From JAQUCI01 sp034932685 (GTDB lineage Bacteria; Bacillota_I; Bacilli_A; Erysipelotrichales; Erysipelotrichaceae): a stretch of DNA of 64,000 nt. The first letter of the stretch is position 1, and every line of letters begins with the position of its first letter. This document shows positions 53,942-63,998 of the stretch, piece after piece. The position numbers and the translations under genes were made by a program. The notes beneath the pieces were generated by a model. It was not told the DNA's origin. It was given only the letters and a program-made list of their open reading frames with translations, and ran no database searches. Where the stretch lies: the NCBI GenBank assembly GCA_034932685.1, contig JAYFOM010000016.1, positions 1-64,000 of the forward strand. Direction: 5' to 3'.

Positions 53942-54803
53942 TCTTGTAAACATATGATATATTCTCAAGTTATGCCATTAACTGTCTTGATATATCATTT
54001 GTTAGTTTCGTTTTTTGTAGCTAAAGTAGAATTTTACCAACAACCATAAGCAATGGCGTTTTTTAGAGTAAGAAAACCAATACTTTATTCGTTAATTAAT
54101 AGAATATGAACTAATTATTTAAGTTATCATTAAACGATTGTAAAGAAGATGTGGAGGTGTTTCCATCATGGTCAACAGTTTACCTTGCTTTATACTTAGA
54201 AGACAATCAACTCTAAAAGTAATTGAAAAAACTTCTGGATGTTTATTATTACTTCCATGTTGCCAGTAAACATCAAGCATGGTGTTTTTATAGTAATAGT
54301 GATTCTTAAATATTTTAAACCTATAATTAGCGGTTTTATGAGTGTTTTTGATATTATCTGATTAATAATTTCAATTAATCTCATATAAAGACTCGCATAT
54401 ATCGTGTATATTTTGTATACCTTTTTGCAGCAATGGAAAGCATATTTATTACGAATTTTATCAAGATGTTGTTTCCGCCTTTCTTTTGTAGTACCGAAGT
54501 CATTTTTTGCTATACATTTAACCTTGTCTGATAGATTCATCGAGGTTGATATTAACAAATGTTCTATTAACAAGATGGTGAAAATGTGTATTATAAATGT
54601 TTTATCTATTAAAATCATGATTCTAATCAGCTTCTACTGGCTAATAATGATAATTCATTTTTGTTTCTTAAAAATCATAAAATAAAGTATACTGATTATG
54701 TATGATTTGATACAATTACATCATCTCGAAAGTCAAATTTCTTGATGTTGTATATAGCAAAAATCTCTTTATATAGATTTATTAGGATGATTTAGGTGAA
54801 ACT
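53942..54803. other. Gene-poor interval with a long inverted repeat and decayed coding traces
   Basis: No confident gene is seen in these 862 bases. ATGATATAT (53954-53962) and ATATATCAT (53990-53998) form a hairpin just after the YfhO stop, without a strong T run. Further along, the reverse strand holds shifted fragments that look once-coding (see 54130-54560). The last ~100 bases would hold the promoter of the DHHW gene, but no clear -35/-10 pair is found. Confidence 0.5.
54130..54560 (-). pseudogene. Possible decayed gene, reverse strand, unrecognised
   Basis: On the reverse strand one frame gives MNLSDKVKCIAKNDFGTTKE followed by RRKQHLDKIRNKYAFHCCKK. About 200 bases later another frame gives MLDVYWQHGSNNKHPEVFSI and RVDCLLSIKQGKLLTMMETP. 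Both look like normal protein sequence but lie in different frames, which suggests a frameshifted remnant. No family is recognised and no good ribosome binding site is present. Chance open reading in AT-rich DNA is the alternative. Confidence 0.3.
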
Positions 54804-56054
54804 ATGAAAAGTAAATTAAACATTGTACGGAATATATTGTTTGTTTCATTTTTTTTACTATCTATAATTATCTTGACTGTTTTCTTGGTGTTTTTCAAAG
54901 AACCATTACTTGTCTCTACTCAAGAAAAACGTAATTTGGCTAGTTTCAAGCAACTTGAAGACACAGCTTTTCTCGATGGCTCTTTTCAGAAAACACTTGA
55001 CAATGCATTGGCGGATCAATTTCTTTTTCGTTATGAAATAGTACGTATAAAGAGTGTTATTGATATGAAAATGTCACAACTTTTTATACCAATATCAAAC
55101 AACGAATATAAACTTGCAAGCATAGCTGAGTCAGTCGTTAAGCGTGTTGGTAGTTCTAACTATTTGATAAATGGCTTAATGGAATATAGTGAAGATTACA
55201 AGAATCGCTTTTTAAATAGAGTTGATCAGATAAATAAACTTGCGGAAGATTATCCAGAAATTGATATATATGTGTATAAACCAACACAAGTTCATGAAAC
55301 AGATATTTTTGATATGGCAAATGACACGAAATCATTTGGAACGTTCTATCGTGATATTTTGGCAAGCTATCTTAAAGTTCCATACGCAGAGCTACAAATA
55401 AGATCATTAAGTGATTACAAGAATAATTTCTATCAGTCTGATCACCATTGGAATTATCAAGGAAGCTATCAAGGCTATGTTGATATAGTCAAATTGATTT
55501 TCAATGATGATGAAGAACTTCTACAACCGACATATCTATATACTTATGATAATGCTCTAACATTCTCAGGAACTTTTTCGTCACGAACGGGATATATACT
55601 TCCAGGTGAACCCTTTTACATATATACATTTGATTTACCAAAATATAAAGTTTATGGTGATGGTAAAGAAATGAAGATTTTTGATATGAATACTTTCGAT
55701 GATAACTTAAAAGATCGTGATTCTGATTATTTCTACGCAATAGCATATAAAACATATGGGACAGAGGTAGTGTATGAATCTGAGTTTGAAGATAAAGATA
55801 CATTATTGCTGATAGGCGATTCATATTCTGCCGCAATTGAACCTTTGTTGATGCAACATTTTTCAAAGATATATTATATTCAACCACATGACTACTATCT
55901 AAAATACAATAAACGTTTTAGTTATGATGACTTTATCGCAAATCACAAGGTTGACAAGATTTTGTTTATGTATACAGTTGAGAATTATTTCTATTCCGAT
56001 GAATATGGTGACCGAGGAGGTCTATTTGATATTTATCGCACAAAAGGAGATTAG
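54804..56054 (+). CDS. DHHW-family protein (AlgJ/AlgX-like partner of MBOAT)
   Basis: This 416-residue protein has an N-terminal membrane anchor (about 12-33) and an extracytoplasmic SGNH-like domain. The name-giving motif QSDHHWNYQGSYQGY is at D213-W216, and LLIGDSYSAAIEPLL near 338 holds the GDS motif. Such proteins pair with an MBOAT acyltransferase and are thought to transfer acyl, usually acetyl, groups to an exported polysaccharide. The MBOAT gene follows after two bases. Confidence 0.9.
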   Translation: MKSKLNIVRNILFVSFFLLSIIILTVFLVFFKEPLLVSTQEKRNLASFKQLEDTAFLDGSFQKTLDNALADQFLFRYEIVRIKSVIDMKMSQLFIPISNNEYKLASIAESVVKRVGSSNYLINGLMEYSEDYKNRFLNRVDQINKLAEDYPEIDIYVYKPTQVHETDIFDMANDTKSFGTFYRDILASYLKVPYAELQIRSLSDYKNNFYQSDHHWNYQGSYQGYVDIVKLIFNDDEELLQPTYLYTYDNALTFSGTFSSRTGYILPGEPFYIYTFDLPKYKVYGDGKEMKIFDMNTFDDNLKDRDSDYFYAIAYKTYGTEVVYESEFEDKDTLLLIGDSYSAAIEPLLMQHFSKIYYIQPHDYYLKYNKRFSYDDFIANHKVDKILFMYTVENYFYSDEYGDRGGLFDIYRTKGD

Positions 56055-56056
56055 TT

Positions 56057-57454
56057 ATGCTGTTTAGCAGTTTAGTATTTCTTTTCGTATTTTTACCGCT
56101 GGTTATCGTAACTTATTACTTAGTTCCTATAAGAAGCTATCGTAATTTTGTTCTCTTAGCTTTTTCTTTAGTGTTCTATGCTTGGGGAGAACCAATTTAC
56201 GTTGTGTTGATGATTCTTGAGATACTGATTAATTTTGTTTTAGCTCAGCTTATAGCACGAAACAATGATATAAAGATAAAGCGCCTTTACTTAGTAATTA
56301 CGATAATTATCGACTTAGGCTTATTAGGTTTTTACAAGTATTCCAATTTCCTGATTGATATAATAAATAATTTATTTGCGATGAACTTGTCATTTATTGA
56401 AATATCATTGCCAATAGGCATAAGTTTTTACACTTTTCAGGTTTTGTCATATGTTATTGATGTTTATCGAGGTAAAGTCAAGGTACAGAATAATATTCTT
56501 AACTTAGCGACATATATAACAATGTTCCCACAGTTGATAGCAGGACCAATTGTAAGATATGAGACGATTGAGGATGAACTTACAAATCGTAAAGAAAGTT
56601 TGTCGATGGTGGCTGATGGTATTAGAAGATTTATAATTGGTCTTGGTAAAAAGATAATTATTGCCAATAACCTAGCTTTATTAGCTGAGAGCGTATTTTT
56701 AAAGACTGAATTAATTAACTATAACTTTATGATTGCTTGGCTTGGAGCGATTAGTTATGCATTACAGATATACTTTGATTTTAGTGGTTATAGCGATATG
56801 GCAATTGGTTTAGGTAAAATCTTTGGCTTTAATTTCCTTGAAAACTTTAATTATCCCTACATTGCTAAGTCAATCACAGATTTTTGGCGTCGCTGGCACA
56901 TATCATTGTCTTCATGGTTTAGAGACTATGTCTATATACCACTGGGTGGTAATCGCGTAAGTAAAACGCGTTGGTATTTGAACATTATGATTGTTTGGAT
57001 GTTAACGGGTCTATGGCATGGAGCAAGTTATAATTTTGTAGCATGGGGCTTATATTATGGTTTTTTCTTGATCGTTGAAAAAGTATTTTTATTGCGGTAT
57101 TTAGAGAAAGTTAAAATACTCAATCATGTATTTACATTAGTGATTGTGATATTTGGCTTTGTCATTTTTAATAGTAGTGATTTAGGACAAATACAAGCAT
57201 TCTTTAATAATATGTTTACGCAAATGCCAATGTTTGATAAAGCATTTCTTGAATCAAACAACTTATTTTATCTTTTACCTTACCTTTTCATGGGTGTTGT
57301 AGCAGCTACGCCTTTGTTTAATAAGATATTTAAATGGCTTGATAAATCATATTTTGGTATTGTATTTGATGCTTATTTAATCCTTGTTTTAGTGATTTGT
57401 ATTGTATTCTTGGTCAATAGTAGTTATAATCCATTTATTTATTTCCGTTTTTAG
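56057..57454 (+). CDS. MBOAT-family O-acyltransferase (AlgI/DltB-like)
   Basis: This 465-residue polytopic protein shows the AlgI-type pattern: MLFSSLVFLFVFLPLVIVTYY, YFDFSGYSDMAIGLGKIFGF, DFWRRWHISLSSWFRDYVYIPLGGNR and the catalytic His in TGLWHGASYNFVAWG near residue 320. It would pass an acyl group from a cytoplasmic donor across the membrane to the DHHW partner for modification of the surface glycan. AAAAGGAG precedes the ATG. Confidence 0.94.
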   Translation: MLFSSLVFLFVFLPLVIVTYYLVPIRSYRNFVLLAFSLVFYAWGEPIYVVLMILEILINFVLAQLIARNNDIKIKRLYLVITIIIDLGLLGFYKYSNFLIDIINNLFAMNLSFIEISLPIGISFYTFQVLSYVIDVYRGKVKVQNNILNLATYITMFPQLIAGPIVRYETIEDELTNRKESLSMVADGIRRFIIGLGKKIIIANNLALLAESVFLKTELINYNFMIAWLGAISYALQIYFDFSGYSDMAIGLGKIFGFNFLENFNYPYIAKSITDFWRRWHISLSSWFRDYVYIPLGGNRVSKTRWYLNIMIVWMLTGLWHGASYNFVAWGLYYGFFLIVEKVFLLRYLEKVKILNHVFTLVIVIFGFVIFNSSDLGQIQAFFNNMFTQMPMFDKAFLESNNLFYLLPYLFMGVVAATPLFNKIFKWLDKSYFGIVFDAYLILVLVICIVFLVNSSYNPFIYFRF

Positions 57455-57549
57455 GCTAAAATAGTAGTCGTGAAAAGATTATCGACTTCACTAAATGGAC
57501 ACTATTTGGCAGTTGTGTTAGAATATTATGCACTAGATAGGATATCAAC

Positions 57550-58257
57550 ATGAAGAAAAATAAGAATACGATTAAAATATTGTTCGCTTCGATCGCTGCT
57601 GTATTGATTATGGCAATCGTTGTTTCCGGTATTTTTATAAAAAGATACATTGACACGTATGGTACTATAGGAACTGTTAAAACAAAACATTCAACAGACT
57701 TATATGAAGTACCATTTAACGCCAATGATTTTCAAATCAGTATATATGAGGATTTAGCGAAATTATGTAATAGTATTGATGATATGACAGTTGATGGTGA
57801 ATTGAGTTCATTAGCTGCTCTTGTTGTTAAATCGTTTGTGGCTGATTATTTCACTTGGAATAATAAACGTGGAAGTTATGATGTAGGTGGATTGGATTAT
57901 GTGTATGGACCACATTACTTGCGAATACAAGCCCAATCAAGAGAATATTACTATGCAGACCTAGATTTGTTGATCAAGCAATATGGTAAAGAAAATCTAC
58001 CTGAAGTAATTGAAATCACAATTGTTACAAATAGACATATCGAAGAGAAATATGAGCATGAGTATAGCGAATATGATTATGATCTTGATGAAACTATAAA
58101 CAAAATCGCATATTATGATTATTATTTGATTAATGCAACATGGAAGTATGCAGAAAGTGAAAATTACGATACATCAAAGCTACCAAGCTATGGTAATTTT
58201 ATGGTTGTTAATCGTGAGGGAAGACTAGAAGTAGCTTTCTATCATGAAGATTATTAA
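57550..58257 (+). CDS. Membrane-anchored extracytoplasmic protein of unknown function
   Basis: This 235-residue protein has an N-terminal helix (about 9-31) and a polar domain rich in Tyr and acidic residues, with KSFVADYFTWNNKRGSYDVGGLDYVYGP near residue 97 and a patch EEKYEHEYSEYDYDLDETI near 166. I do not recognise the family. Its position between the acyltransferase pair and the LCP gene (3 bases apart) suggests a role in wall polymer assembly. AGGATATC precedes the ATG. Confidence 0.75.
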   Translation: MKKNKNTIKILFASIAAVLIMAIVVSGIFIKRYIDTYGTIGTVKTKHSTDLYEVPFNANDFQISIYEDLAKLCNSIDDMTVDGELSSLAALVVKSFVADYFTWNNKRGSYDVGGLDYVYGPHYLRIQAQSREYYYADLDLLIKQYGKENLPEVIEITIVTNRHIEEKYEHEYSEYDYDLDETINKIAYYDYYLINATWKYAESENYDTSKLPSYGNFMVVNREGRLEVAFYHEDY

Positions 58258-58269
58258 TAGGTGATGCAA

Positions 58270-60855
58270 ATGAAAACAAAACAGATAAACAAATTAGTTG
58301 ATATATTTTCTTTAATACTTCCTGTTACTTTTACATTGTTAGGTTTGTATTTTGTGGTTCTTTTGACAAGATACACTGAAGTAAGTTCAACACTGATAAT
58401 AATGATAGCAATTATCTTAATATCAGTTATCTTATTGATTAACTTAACTACTATTTATGGCTTCTTTACAAAGAAAAATGTATTTAAGATAATAGCGATC
58501 TCACTTGCGTTGGTATTGTCTTTTGCGGCTGCTTATGGAATTTATTATATAAAAAGCGTTAACGATAGTATTGATGAGATAATTGTTGATGGTACTGAAA
58601 AAGAAATAGCTACTGTGGCATTTGTTACTTATGACAACTTGATCATAAAGAAGATTGATGATCTAAAACAAAGTAATAAATTTGGATATATTGATAATGA
58701 AGCGTTTCAGGTTGGAAATGTATTGGCTTTAGAAGAAATTGAGAATCAAAATATTAAAATTGAACTTGTTCCTTTTGATACATATAATGATCTTTTGCTT
58801 GGTTTGTTTAATAAAGAAGTTGATGTTGCGGCTCTTCCGGACAACTATTATGAAATGTTTGTGGTTAATGATGGCTATCAGGATTATCTTGATAAGACAA
58901 GAATTATCCATACATATTCAAAAGAAGTAGATACTAATGGTTTGGCGGCTGTTGATAAAGATCTTACTAAAGAACCATTCACGATGTTACTTATTGGTGT
59001 TGATGAAGAACGTTCCGATTCATTGATCTTAGCTTCATTTAATCCGCAAAGAATGACTGTTACAATGACCAATATTGCTAGAGATAGTTTCGTTCCTATT
59101 GCATGCTATAAAAACAATCAATATGACAAGATTAATCACGCGCGAGTAGTAAGTAGAGGTTGTACTATTAAGACGGTTGAACAACTACTTGATGTTGAGA
59201 TTGATTTCTTTGTTGAAGTTAACTTCAAAGGGGTAGTGGAAATTGTTGATGCTATTGGTGGATTATGGTTGACATCGCCTGTTCGTTTTATTGGACAAAC
59301 TGCTTCTTATGATCGTGGCACTTATACTGTTTGGGTTGATAAAGGTTATCAACTTATGAATGGCGAACAAGTACTAGCTTTTGCTCGTGAACGTCATCAT
59401 ATGCCACAAGGTGATTTTACAAGACAGGAAAATCAAAAGGCGATCATAATAAATTTATTCTCAACACTTCTGGAAATGAAGGACTTAAATAAAGCATTGT
59501 CTGTTGTCAAAGCTGCTGGATCTAATGTTAGTACTAATATGTCTTTAAGCCAAATGACACAATTGCTTAATTTTGGATTTGATTCATTAAACAACACCTA
59601 TGTTGGAAGAGTAAATAGCACAAGTATCTTCCAAATCATATCAACAAGAATTGTCGGTTACGAATCATGGACTTATAATGAAGGACTACAGTTACCACTA
59701 TGGATTTATAAGCTTTATAATGGCTCAATCAAAGACAATGTTGCATATATTAATCGCAATTTACAGATAGATCAAAAATTAAATGAATTTTACAACGCTA
59801 ATTTTGATATATTATATCCTTATTACTGGCCAGTAAGTTTTACGCCTGATGAATATAACGAGCCTAAAGTTCATGAGAAACTACCAGACTTTATGATGGC
59901 GATGGTTAAGAATGCTTGGACTTTAGAAGATGTACAAGAATGGCATAAAACAAGACAATGGATAACCTTGAAACTAACACCGGTTATTTATGGTGATAAG
60001 TTATATGATGAAGCTTATGCTCATCATCGGGTAGTTTATCAAAGTGTTAATTATGGTGTTAAGACAAGTAATATTAAACAACTCGAGATTTCATACATTC
60101 AAAAAGATTTGGATTGTTCGATTTCTGATAATCAAAAATACATCGAATGTTCTGATTCTTATGTTGTACCGAAGTTTATTGGTTTTTCACAAGCTAATAT
60201 CGACAAGTGGAAGACTGATCATCCAGGTATAACAGTTGATGTTGTATATGTTGATAATACATCAACCATTGAAGGTGTAACCTATGATGCTAATATGGCG
60301 AATAAGATTGGTGCTCAAAGTGTCAGCCAATATGCAAAATGGGGAGCAGTAAATAATAAAATAACTGTTTACTTCTTTAATTATCCCAAAGCTAACTTAA
60401 GAGTCTCGGAATTGTTAACATTAAGTGGTGAAAACACAGTCAAAGATTGGTTTGTTAATAGTGGATGGATAACTGAACCTGAAATATCGCGCGTCTATGA
60501 TACAGCAAGTGCTAATAGAGTCATTACTGTTAGAGTGAGAAAAGATGATGGCAGTTTTGAAACGTTGACATCTGACACTAGTAATTATCGCATTAATCGC
60601 AAAGTGTTTGTGACATTATCAAGAGGGATTGAAGTACCAACGCCGTTACCAAACTTTGTTGGTTTGTATTTGAGTGATTTCCAAGCATACATGAATGATA
60701 TTAATCTTGATATGTCAAGTGTCACTTATGTTCGAATAGATCGACCTGAAGGTAGTGATAGCACGTGGATTGATAAGATCACTATACAGTCTGTTAGCGC
60801 CGGTGAAAAAGATTATAGAATCATCAGAGCAATTACAATTACCTTATATCAATAA
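58270..60855 (+). CDS. Large LytR-CpsA-Psr (LCP) ligase with sensor-like insert and PASTA-like tail
   Basis: This roughly 861-residue protein has three N-terminal helices (about 10-110). Residues ~112-220 resemble part of a type II solute-binding fold (ENQNIKIELVPFDTYNDLLL ... DVAALPDNYYEMFV). The LCP domain at ~235-420 includes FTMLLIGVDEERSDSLILAS, TNIARDSFVPI, KINHARVVSRG and AFARERHHMPQGDFTRQENQ with its catalytic Asp and Arg residues. The last ~250 residues hold PASTA-like units (VPKFIGFSQANIDKW, LPNFVGLYLSDFQAY). LCP enzymes attach lipid-linked polymers to peptidoglycan. ATG 58270 follows AGGTG at 58258; a GTG at 58261 is the alternative. Confidence 0.9.
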   Translation: MKTKQINKLVDIFSLILPVTFTLLGLYFVVLLTRYTEVSSTLIIMIAIILISVILLINLTTIYGFFTKKNVFKIIAISLALVLSFAAAYGIYYIKSVNDSIDEIIVDGTEKEIATVAFVTYDNLIIKKIDDLKQSNKFGYIDNEAFQVGNVLALEEIENQNIKIELVPFDTYNDLLLGLFNKEVDVAALPDNYYEMFVVNDGYQDYLDKTRIIHTYSKEVDTNGLAAVDKDLTKEPFTMLLIGVDEERSDSLILASFNPQRMTVTMTNIARDSFVPIACYKNNQYDKINHARVVSRGCTIKTVEQLLDVEIDFFVEVNFKGVVEIVDAIGGLWLTSPVRFIGQTASYDRGTYTVWVDKGYQLMNGEQVLAFARERHHMPQGDFTRQENQKAIIINLFSTLLEMKDLNKALSVVKAAGSNVSTNMSLSQMTQLLNFGFDSLNNTYVGRVNSTSIFQIISTRIVGYESWTYNEGLQLPLWIYKLYNGSIKDNVAYINRNLQIDQKLNEFYNANFDILYPYYWPVSFTPDEYNEPKVHEKLPDFMMAMVKNAWTLEDVQEWHKTRQWITLKLTPVIYGDKLYDEAYAHHRVVYQSVNYGVKTSNIKQLEISYIQKDLDCSISDNQKYIECSDSYVVPKFIGFSQANIDKWKTDHPGITVDVVYVDNTSTIEGVTYDANMANKIGAQSVSQYAKWGAVNNKITVYFFNYPKANLRVSELLTLSGENTVKDWFVNSGWITEPEISRVYDTASANRVITVRVRKDDGSFETLTSDTSNYRINRKVFVTLSRGIEVPTPLPNFVGLYLSDFQAYMNDINLDMSSVTYVRIDRPEGSDSTWIDKITIQSVSAGEKDYRIIRAITITLYQ

Positions 60856-60878
60856 GCATCCGCAAGGATGCTTTTTTT
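60854..60878 (+). terminator. Rho-independent terminator after the LCP gene
   Basis: AAGCATCC (60854-60861) / GGATGCTT (60866-60873) with a GCAA tetraloop is followed by a seven-T run. Confidence 0.9.
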
Positions 60879-60955
60879 ATCATTGGATTGATATCTTATA
60901 TGATATACTAGATAAGATAGTGTAAGTAAATTATATAAAGCACATGGAGAGAAAA

Positions 60956-61939
60956 ATGCCGGAAATTAGTATTATTTTACCCATCTATAACGTTGAGAAT
61001 TATCTGGAAAGATGCTTAAACTCAATCAAAGATCAAACCTTCAAAGATTTTGAAGTTCTTTGTATTAATGATGGTAGCCCAGATAATTCACAAGCAATTG
61101 TTGAGCGCTTTGTTGCAATGGATAGTCGCTTTAAAACTTTCATCAAACCAAATGGTGGCTTGTCGGATGCCCGTAATTATGGTTTAGCAAGAGCCACATC
61201 TAAGTATGTTATGTTCATTGATAGTGATGATTTTGTTGAGTTGGATGTTTTAAGTGAGGTTTATCATAAGGCTGAATCATTAGCGCTAGATATTGTGATC
61301 TTTGATTTTTATCAATTATATGTTGTTGATAACACGCGTAAGATCATAGCCAATGATTTTGATCAAGAACTTATTTATACACTAGAAGAAAAGCCAGAGC
61401 TACTATGTTATGTTAACAACGCTGCTTGGAACAAACTTTATCGTCGAACACTTTTTTCTGATAACAAAATACAATATCCGGTTGGTTATCATCAAGAAGA
61501 TCTAGGTACAACTCCAAAACTCTTATACTTAGCCAAGCGTATCGGTTTTGTGAATAAACCACTATATAATTACTTAGTTGATCGACCCAACAATATAACG
61601 CAACAGTATGATAAAAAGATTTATCATATAATAGATATGAACATTGAATATCTTGAGTTTTATAAGCAAAATGATGTTTTTGTTAAGTATTATGAACCAC
61701 TAAAATATCTATGTGTAGTCAACATGCTTAATTCAATGAAAAAGATAGATAAGTTTACTGATTATCAATTTGTGAAGAAGTTTATTAATGATAGTTATAA
61801 ATTCATTAAGTATTACTTTCCTGATTTTCCAGCCGCTATATATGAACTTAAAAAAGAAAAGCAAGATTTCATATATCTAAATAGGGTCTTGTTAACTTTA
61901 TATATCGAGTTTAGACGATTAAGAGGGAAGTTGAAATAA
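60956..61939 (+). CDS. Glycosyltransferase family 2
   Basis: This roughly 327-residue GT-A enzyme reads PEISIILPIYNVENYLERCL, INDGSPDNSQAIVERF, GGLSDARNYGLARATSKYVMFIDSDDFVE (DxD). It is the first of three related GT2 genes in tandem. ATG 60956 is chosen because GGAGAG (60946-60951) serves as the ribosome binding site; the ATG at 60944 lies within that site. A TATACT-like -10 may lie near 60905. Confidence 0.92.
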   Translation: MPEISIILPIYNVENYLERCLNSIKDQTFKDFEVLCINDGSPDNSQAIVERFVAMDSRFKTFIKPNGGLSDARNYGLARATSKYVMFIDSDDFVELDVLSEVYHKAESLALDIVIFDFYQLYVVDNTRKIIANDFDQELIYTLEEKPELLCYVNNAAWNKLYRRTLFSDNKIQYPVGYHQEDLGTTPKLLYLAKRIGFVNKPLYNYLVDRPNNITQQYDKKIYHIIDMNIEYLEFYKQNDVFVKYYEPLKYLCVVNMLNSMKKIDKFTDYQFVKKFINDSYKFIKYYFPDFPAAIYELKKEKQDFIYLNRVLLTLYIEFRRLRGKLK

Positions 61940-61975
61940 AGCTCATGTTAATAGTAATTTAAAGGAGAAAATATT

Positions 61976-62992
61976 GTGAGTAAAGTAACGATTGTTGTTC
62001 CAACCTATAATGTAGAGGCTTATATTGAAAAGTGTCTTGATAGTTTAGTAGATCAAACGTGTAATGATTATGAAATCTTAGTTATTAATGATGGTTCAAA
62101 AGCTAATGAACAACCAATAATCGATCGATTTGTGGCTAAATACCCGATCGTTAAATCTATAGTAAAAGAAAATGGTGGTTATGGTTCAGTTTTAAATAAA
62201 GCATTGGAAGTGATCAGTACACCATACATGATGATCTGTGATCCTGATGATTATCTTTATCCGCATACTGTCGAAACACTACTTAAACTAATGGAAAGAA
62301 ATGATGTAGATATGGTAATTGGTGCCAAAACATTAGTTTACTCAGATAATGATGAACAGGTTTATGACGCTTCTTACAACACTAAGAAATTTAATATTGA
62401 TGATGAGCGTGTTTATAACCAAACGCATGAAGGGTTTAGCAATTTTTTCTTTATCGATCCTAGTCCGCATGCCAAACTATATAAAACTGACACTATTGCT
62501 AATATTAAATTTCCAACAAAAGTATCTTTTACAGATAATGTCCTATATTTTTTAGCTCTTGCTAAGTGTCGAAAGGTACTATTTACCAGACAACCCTTGG
62601 CGTATTATTTGATCGATCGGGTTGGAAACACAGTCACTGATGTAAAGTTAGGCGTGATCAAAGCTCATACTATTGTTTTTACGGCGATTTTAGATCAAGT
62701 AGCGACATATAATAATGTACCAGAAGTATTTTATTATCGAATCTTTGAAGGTTATAAGTTCATCATAAATGATAAACTTGCTAAGGTAAAAGCTGATAAA
62801 GCTGATCTTAAAACGGCGCTTGATGAACTGTATACTGTTATTGAAAAGTTAATGCCAAATAAAAAGTATGTATTGAAGTATTATCGTAAATATAATGATT
62901 ATCTATTGTTTGATCAAATAAAAGATCATATGTTATTCACAAAGACTTTTTCAAAACTTGTTTATGCTTATATAATTAAAAAGAAGATATAA
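61976..62992 (+). CDS. Glycosyltransferase family 2
   Basis: This 338-residue GT-A enzyme starts at a GTG preceded by AAAGGAGAAA. It reads SKVTIVVPTYNVEAYIEKCL, INDGSKANEQPIIDRF, GGYGSVLNKALEVISTPYMMICDPDDYLY, so DPDD replaces the DSDD seen in its neighbours. The SVLNKAL wording differs from SxARNYGL, marking a separate subgroup and probably another sugar. Confidence 0.91.
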   Translation: MSKVTIVVPTYNVEAYIEKCLDSLVDQTCNDYEILVINDGSKANEQPIIDRFVAKYPIVKSIVKENGGYGSVLNKALEVISTPYMMICDPDDYLYPHTVETLLKLMERNDVDMVIGAKTLVYSDNDEQVYDASYNTKKFNIDDERVYNQTHEGFSNFFFIDPSPHAKLYKTDTIANIKFPTKVSFTDNVLYFLALAKCRKVLFTRQPLAYYLIDRVGNTVTDVKLGVIKAHTIVFTAILDQVATYNNVPEVFYYRIFEGYKFIINDKLAKVKADKADLKTALDELYTVIEKLMPNKKYVLKYYRKYNDYLLFDQIKDHMLFTKTFSKLVYAYIIKKKI

Positions 62993-63026
62993 ACTTGTAA
63001 TTAATTATGTGGTTGGAGGAAAAGGT

Positions 63027-63998
63027 GTGACAAAGATTAGTATTATTGTTCCGGTATATAATGTCGAACAACATCTTGAACAGTGTTTAACTTCGTTGGT
63101 TGAACAAACTTTTCGTGATATTCGCATCATTATTGTTAATGATGGTTCAACTGATGGTTCAAAAGAAATAATCAAGCGTTTCGCTATTAATTATCCCGAT
63201 CTGATATTGGCAGTTGAAAAAGAGAATGGTGGTTTATCGTCAGCTCGTAATTATGGCTTAAATTATGTTGAAACTGAATATGTTGGTTTTATTGATAGCG
63301 ATGATTATGTTGAAAAAGATATGTATAAGTTGATGTATGAACTAGCTGTTTCACAAGACGCTGATCTAGTGGTAAGCGATTTAAGATACTTCTTTGAAGA
63401 TGATTCTGTTCAACCATATGTTTCCAAAGGGTTGAACATAGCGTGGAATGAAGATCATAAAAAAGCGGCTTTACTATCACCGATGTTTGCTTGGAATAAA
63501 TTATATCGTTTCAAATTATTCACTGAGCTCAAACTGAGATATCCATTGGGTTTATGGTATGAAGATGTCCCGGTGAGTATTAAGGCAATCATTAACGCTA
63601 ATAGAATTGCTTGGGTACAACAAGTAGGGGTTAATTATCGACAACGTGCTAACTCAATTATGCAAACAAAATATAATCCAAAAATGCATGATATTTTCAA
63701 GATACTTCAGATTATGCTTGATGATCTTAAACAGAATGATAAACTCGAATATTACTATGATGAAATAGAGTATTTATTTATTGAATATCTAATGTATTTT
63801 GGAGCATTTAGATTTTTAAGAAGTGGTAAACATAAAGAGATGCTTTCTAAGGCTTTTAAAATGATAAATGAAGAGTTCCCCAAATGGCGTAAGAATCGCT
63901 ATCTTGAAAAGATAGATATTAAAAATCGTTTTTTCATAAAAACATTATCGCCGCTAACTGCTCCTTTTTACTGCTTTTATTTGGAGAAAAGACAATGA
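63027..63998 (+). CDS. Glycosyltransferase family 2
   Basis: This roughly 323-residue GT-A enzyme reads TKISIIVPVYNVEQHLEQCL, VNDGSTDGSKEIIKRF, GGLSSARNYGLNYVETEYVGFIDSDDYVE. It is closest to the GT2 enzymes at 40250 and 60956 by motif wording, including a similar end FPKWRKNRYL. GTG 63027 is chosen because GGAGGA at 63015-63020 lies 6 bases upstream; the earlier GTG at 63009 precedes it. A further ATG at 63995, with GGAG at 63982, suggests another gene starting at the window edge. Confidence 0.92.
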   Translation: MTKISIIVPVYNVEQHLEQCLTSLVEQTFRDIRIIIVNDGSTDGSKEIIKRFAINYPDLILAVEKENGGLSSARNYGLNYVETEYVGFIDSDDYVEKDMYKLMYELAVSQDADLVVSDLRYFFEDDSVQPYVSKGLNIAWNEDHKKAALLSPMFAWNKLYRFKLFTELKLRYPLGLWYEDVPVSIKAIINANRIAWVQQVGVNYRQRANSIMQTKYNPKMHDIFKILQIMLDDLKQNDKLEYYYDEIEYLFIEYLMYFGAFRFLRSGKHKEMLSKAFKMINEEFPKWRKNRYLEKIDIKNRFFIKTLSPLTAPFYCFYLEKRQ

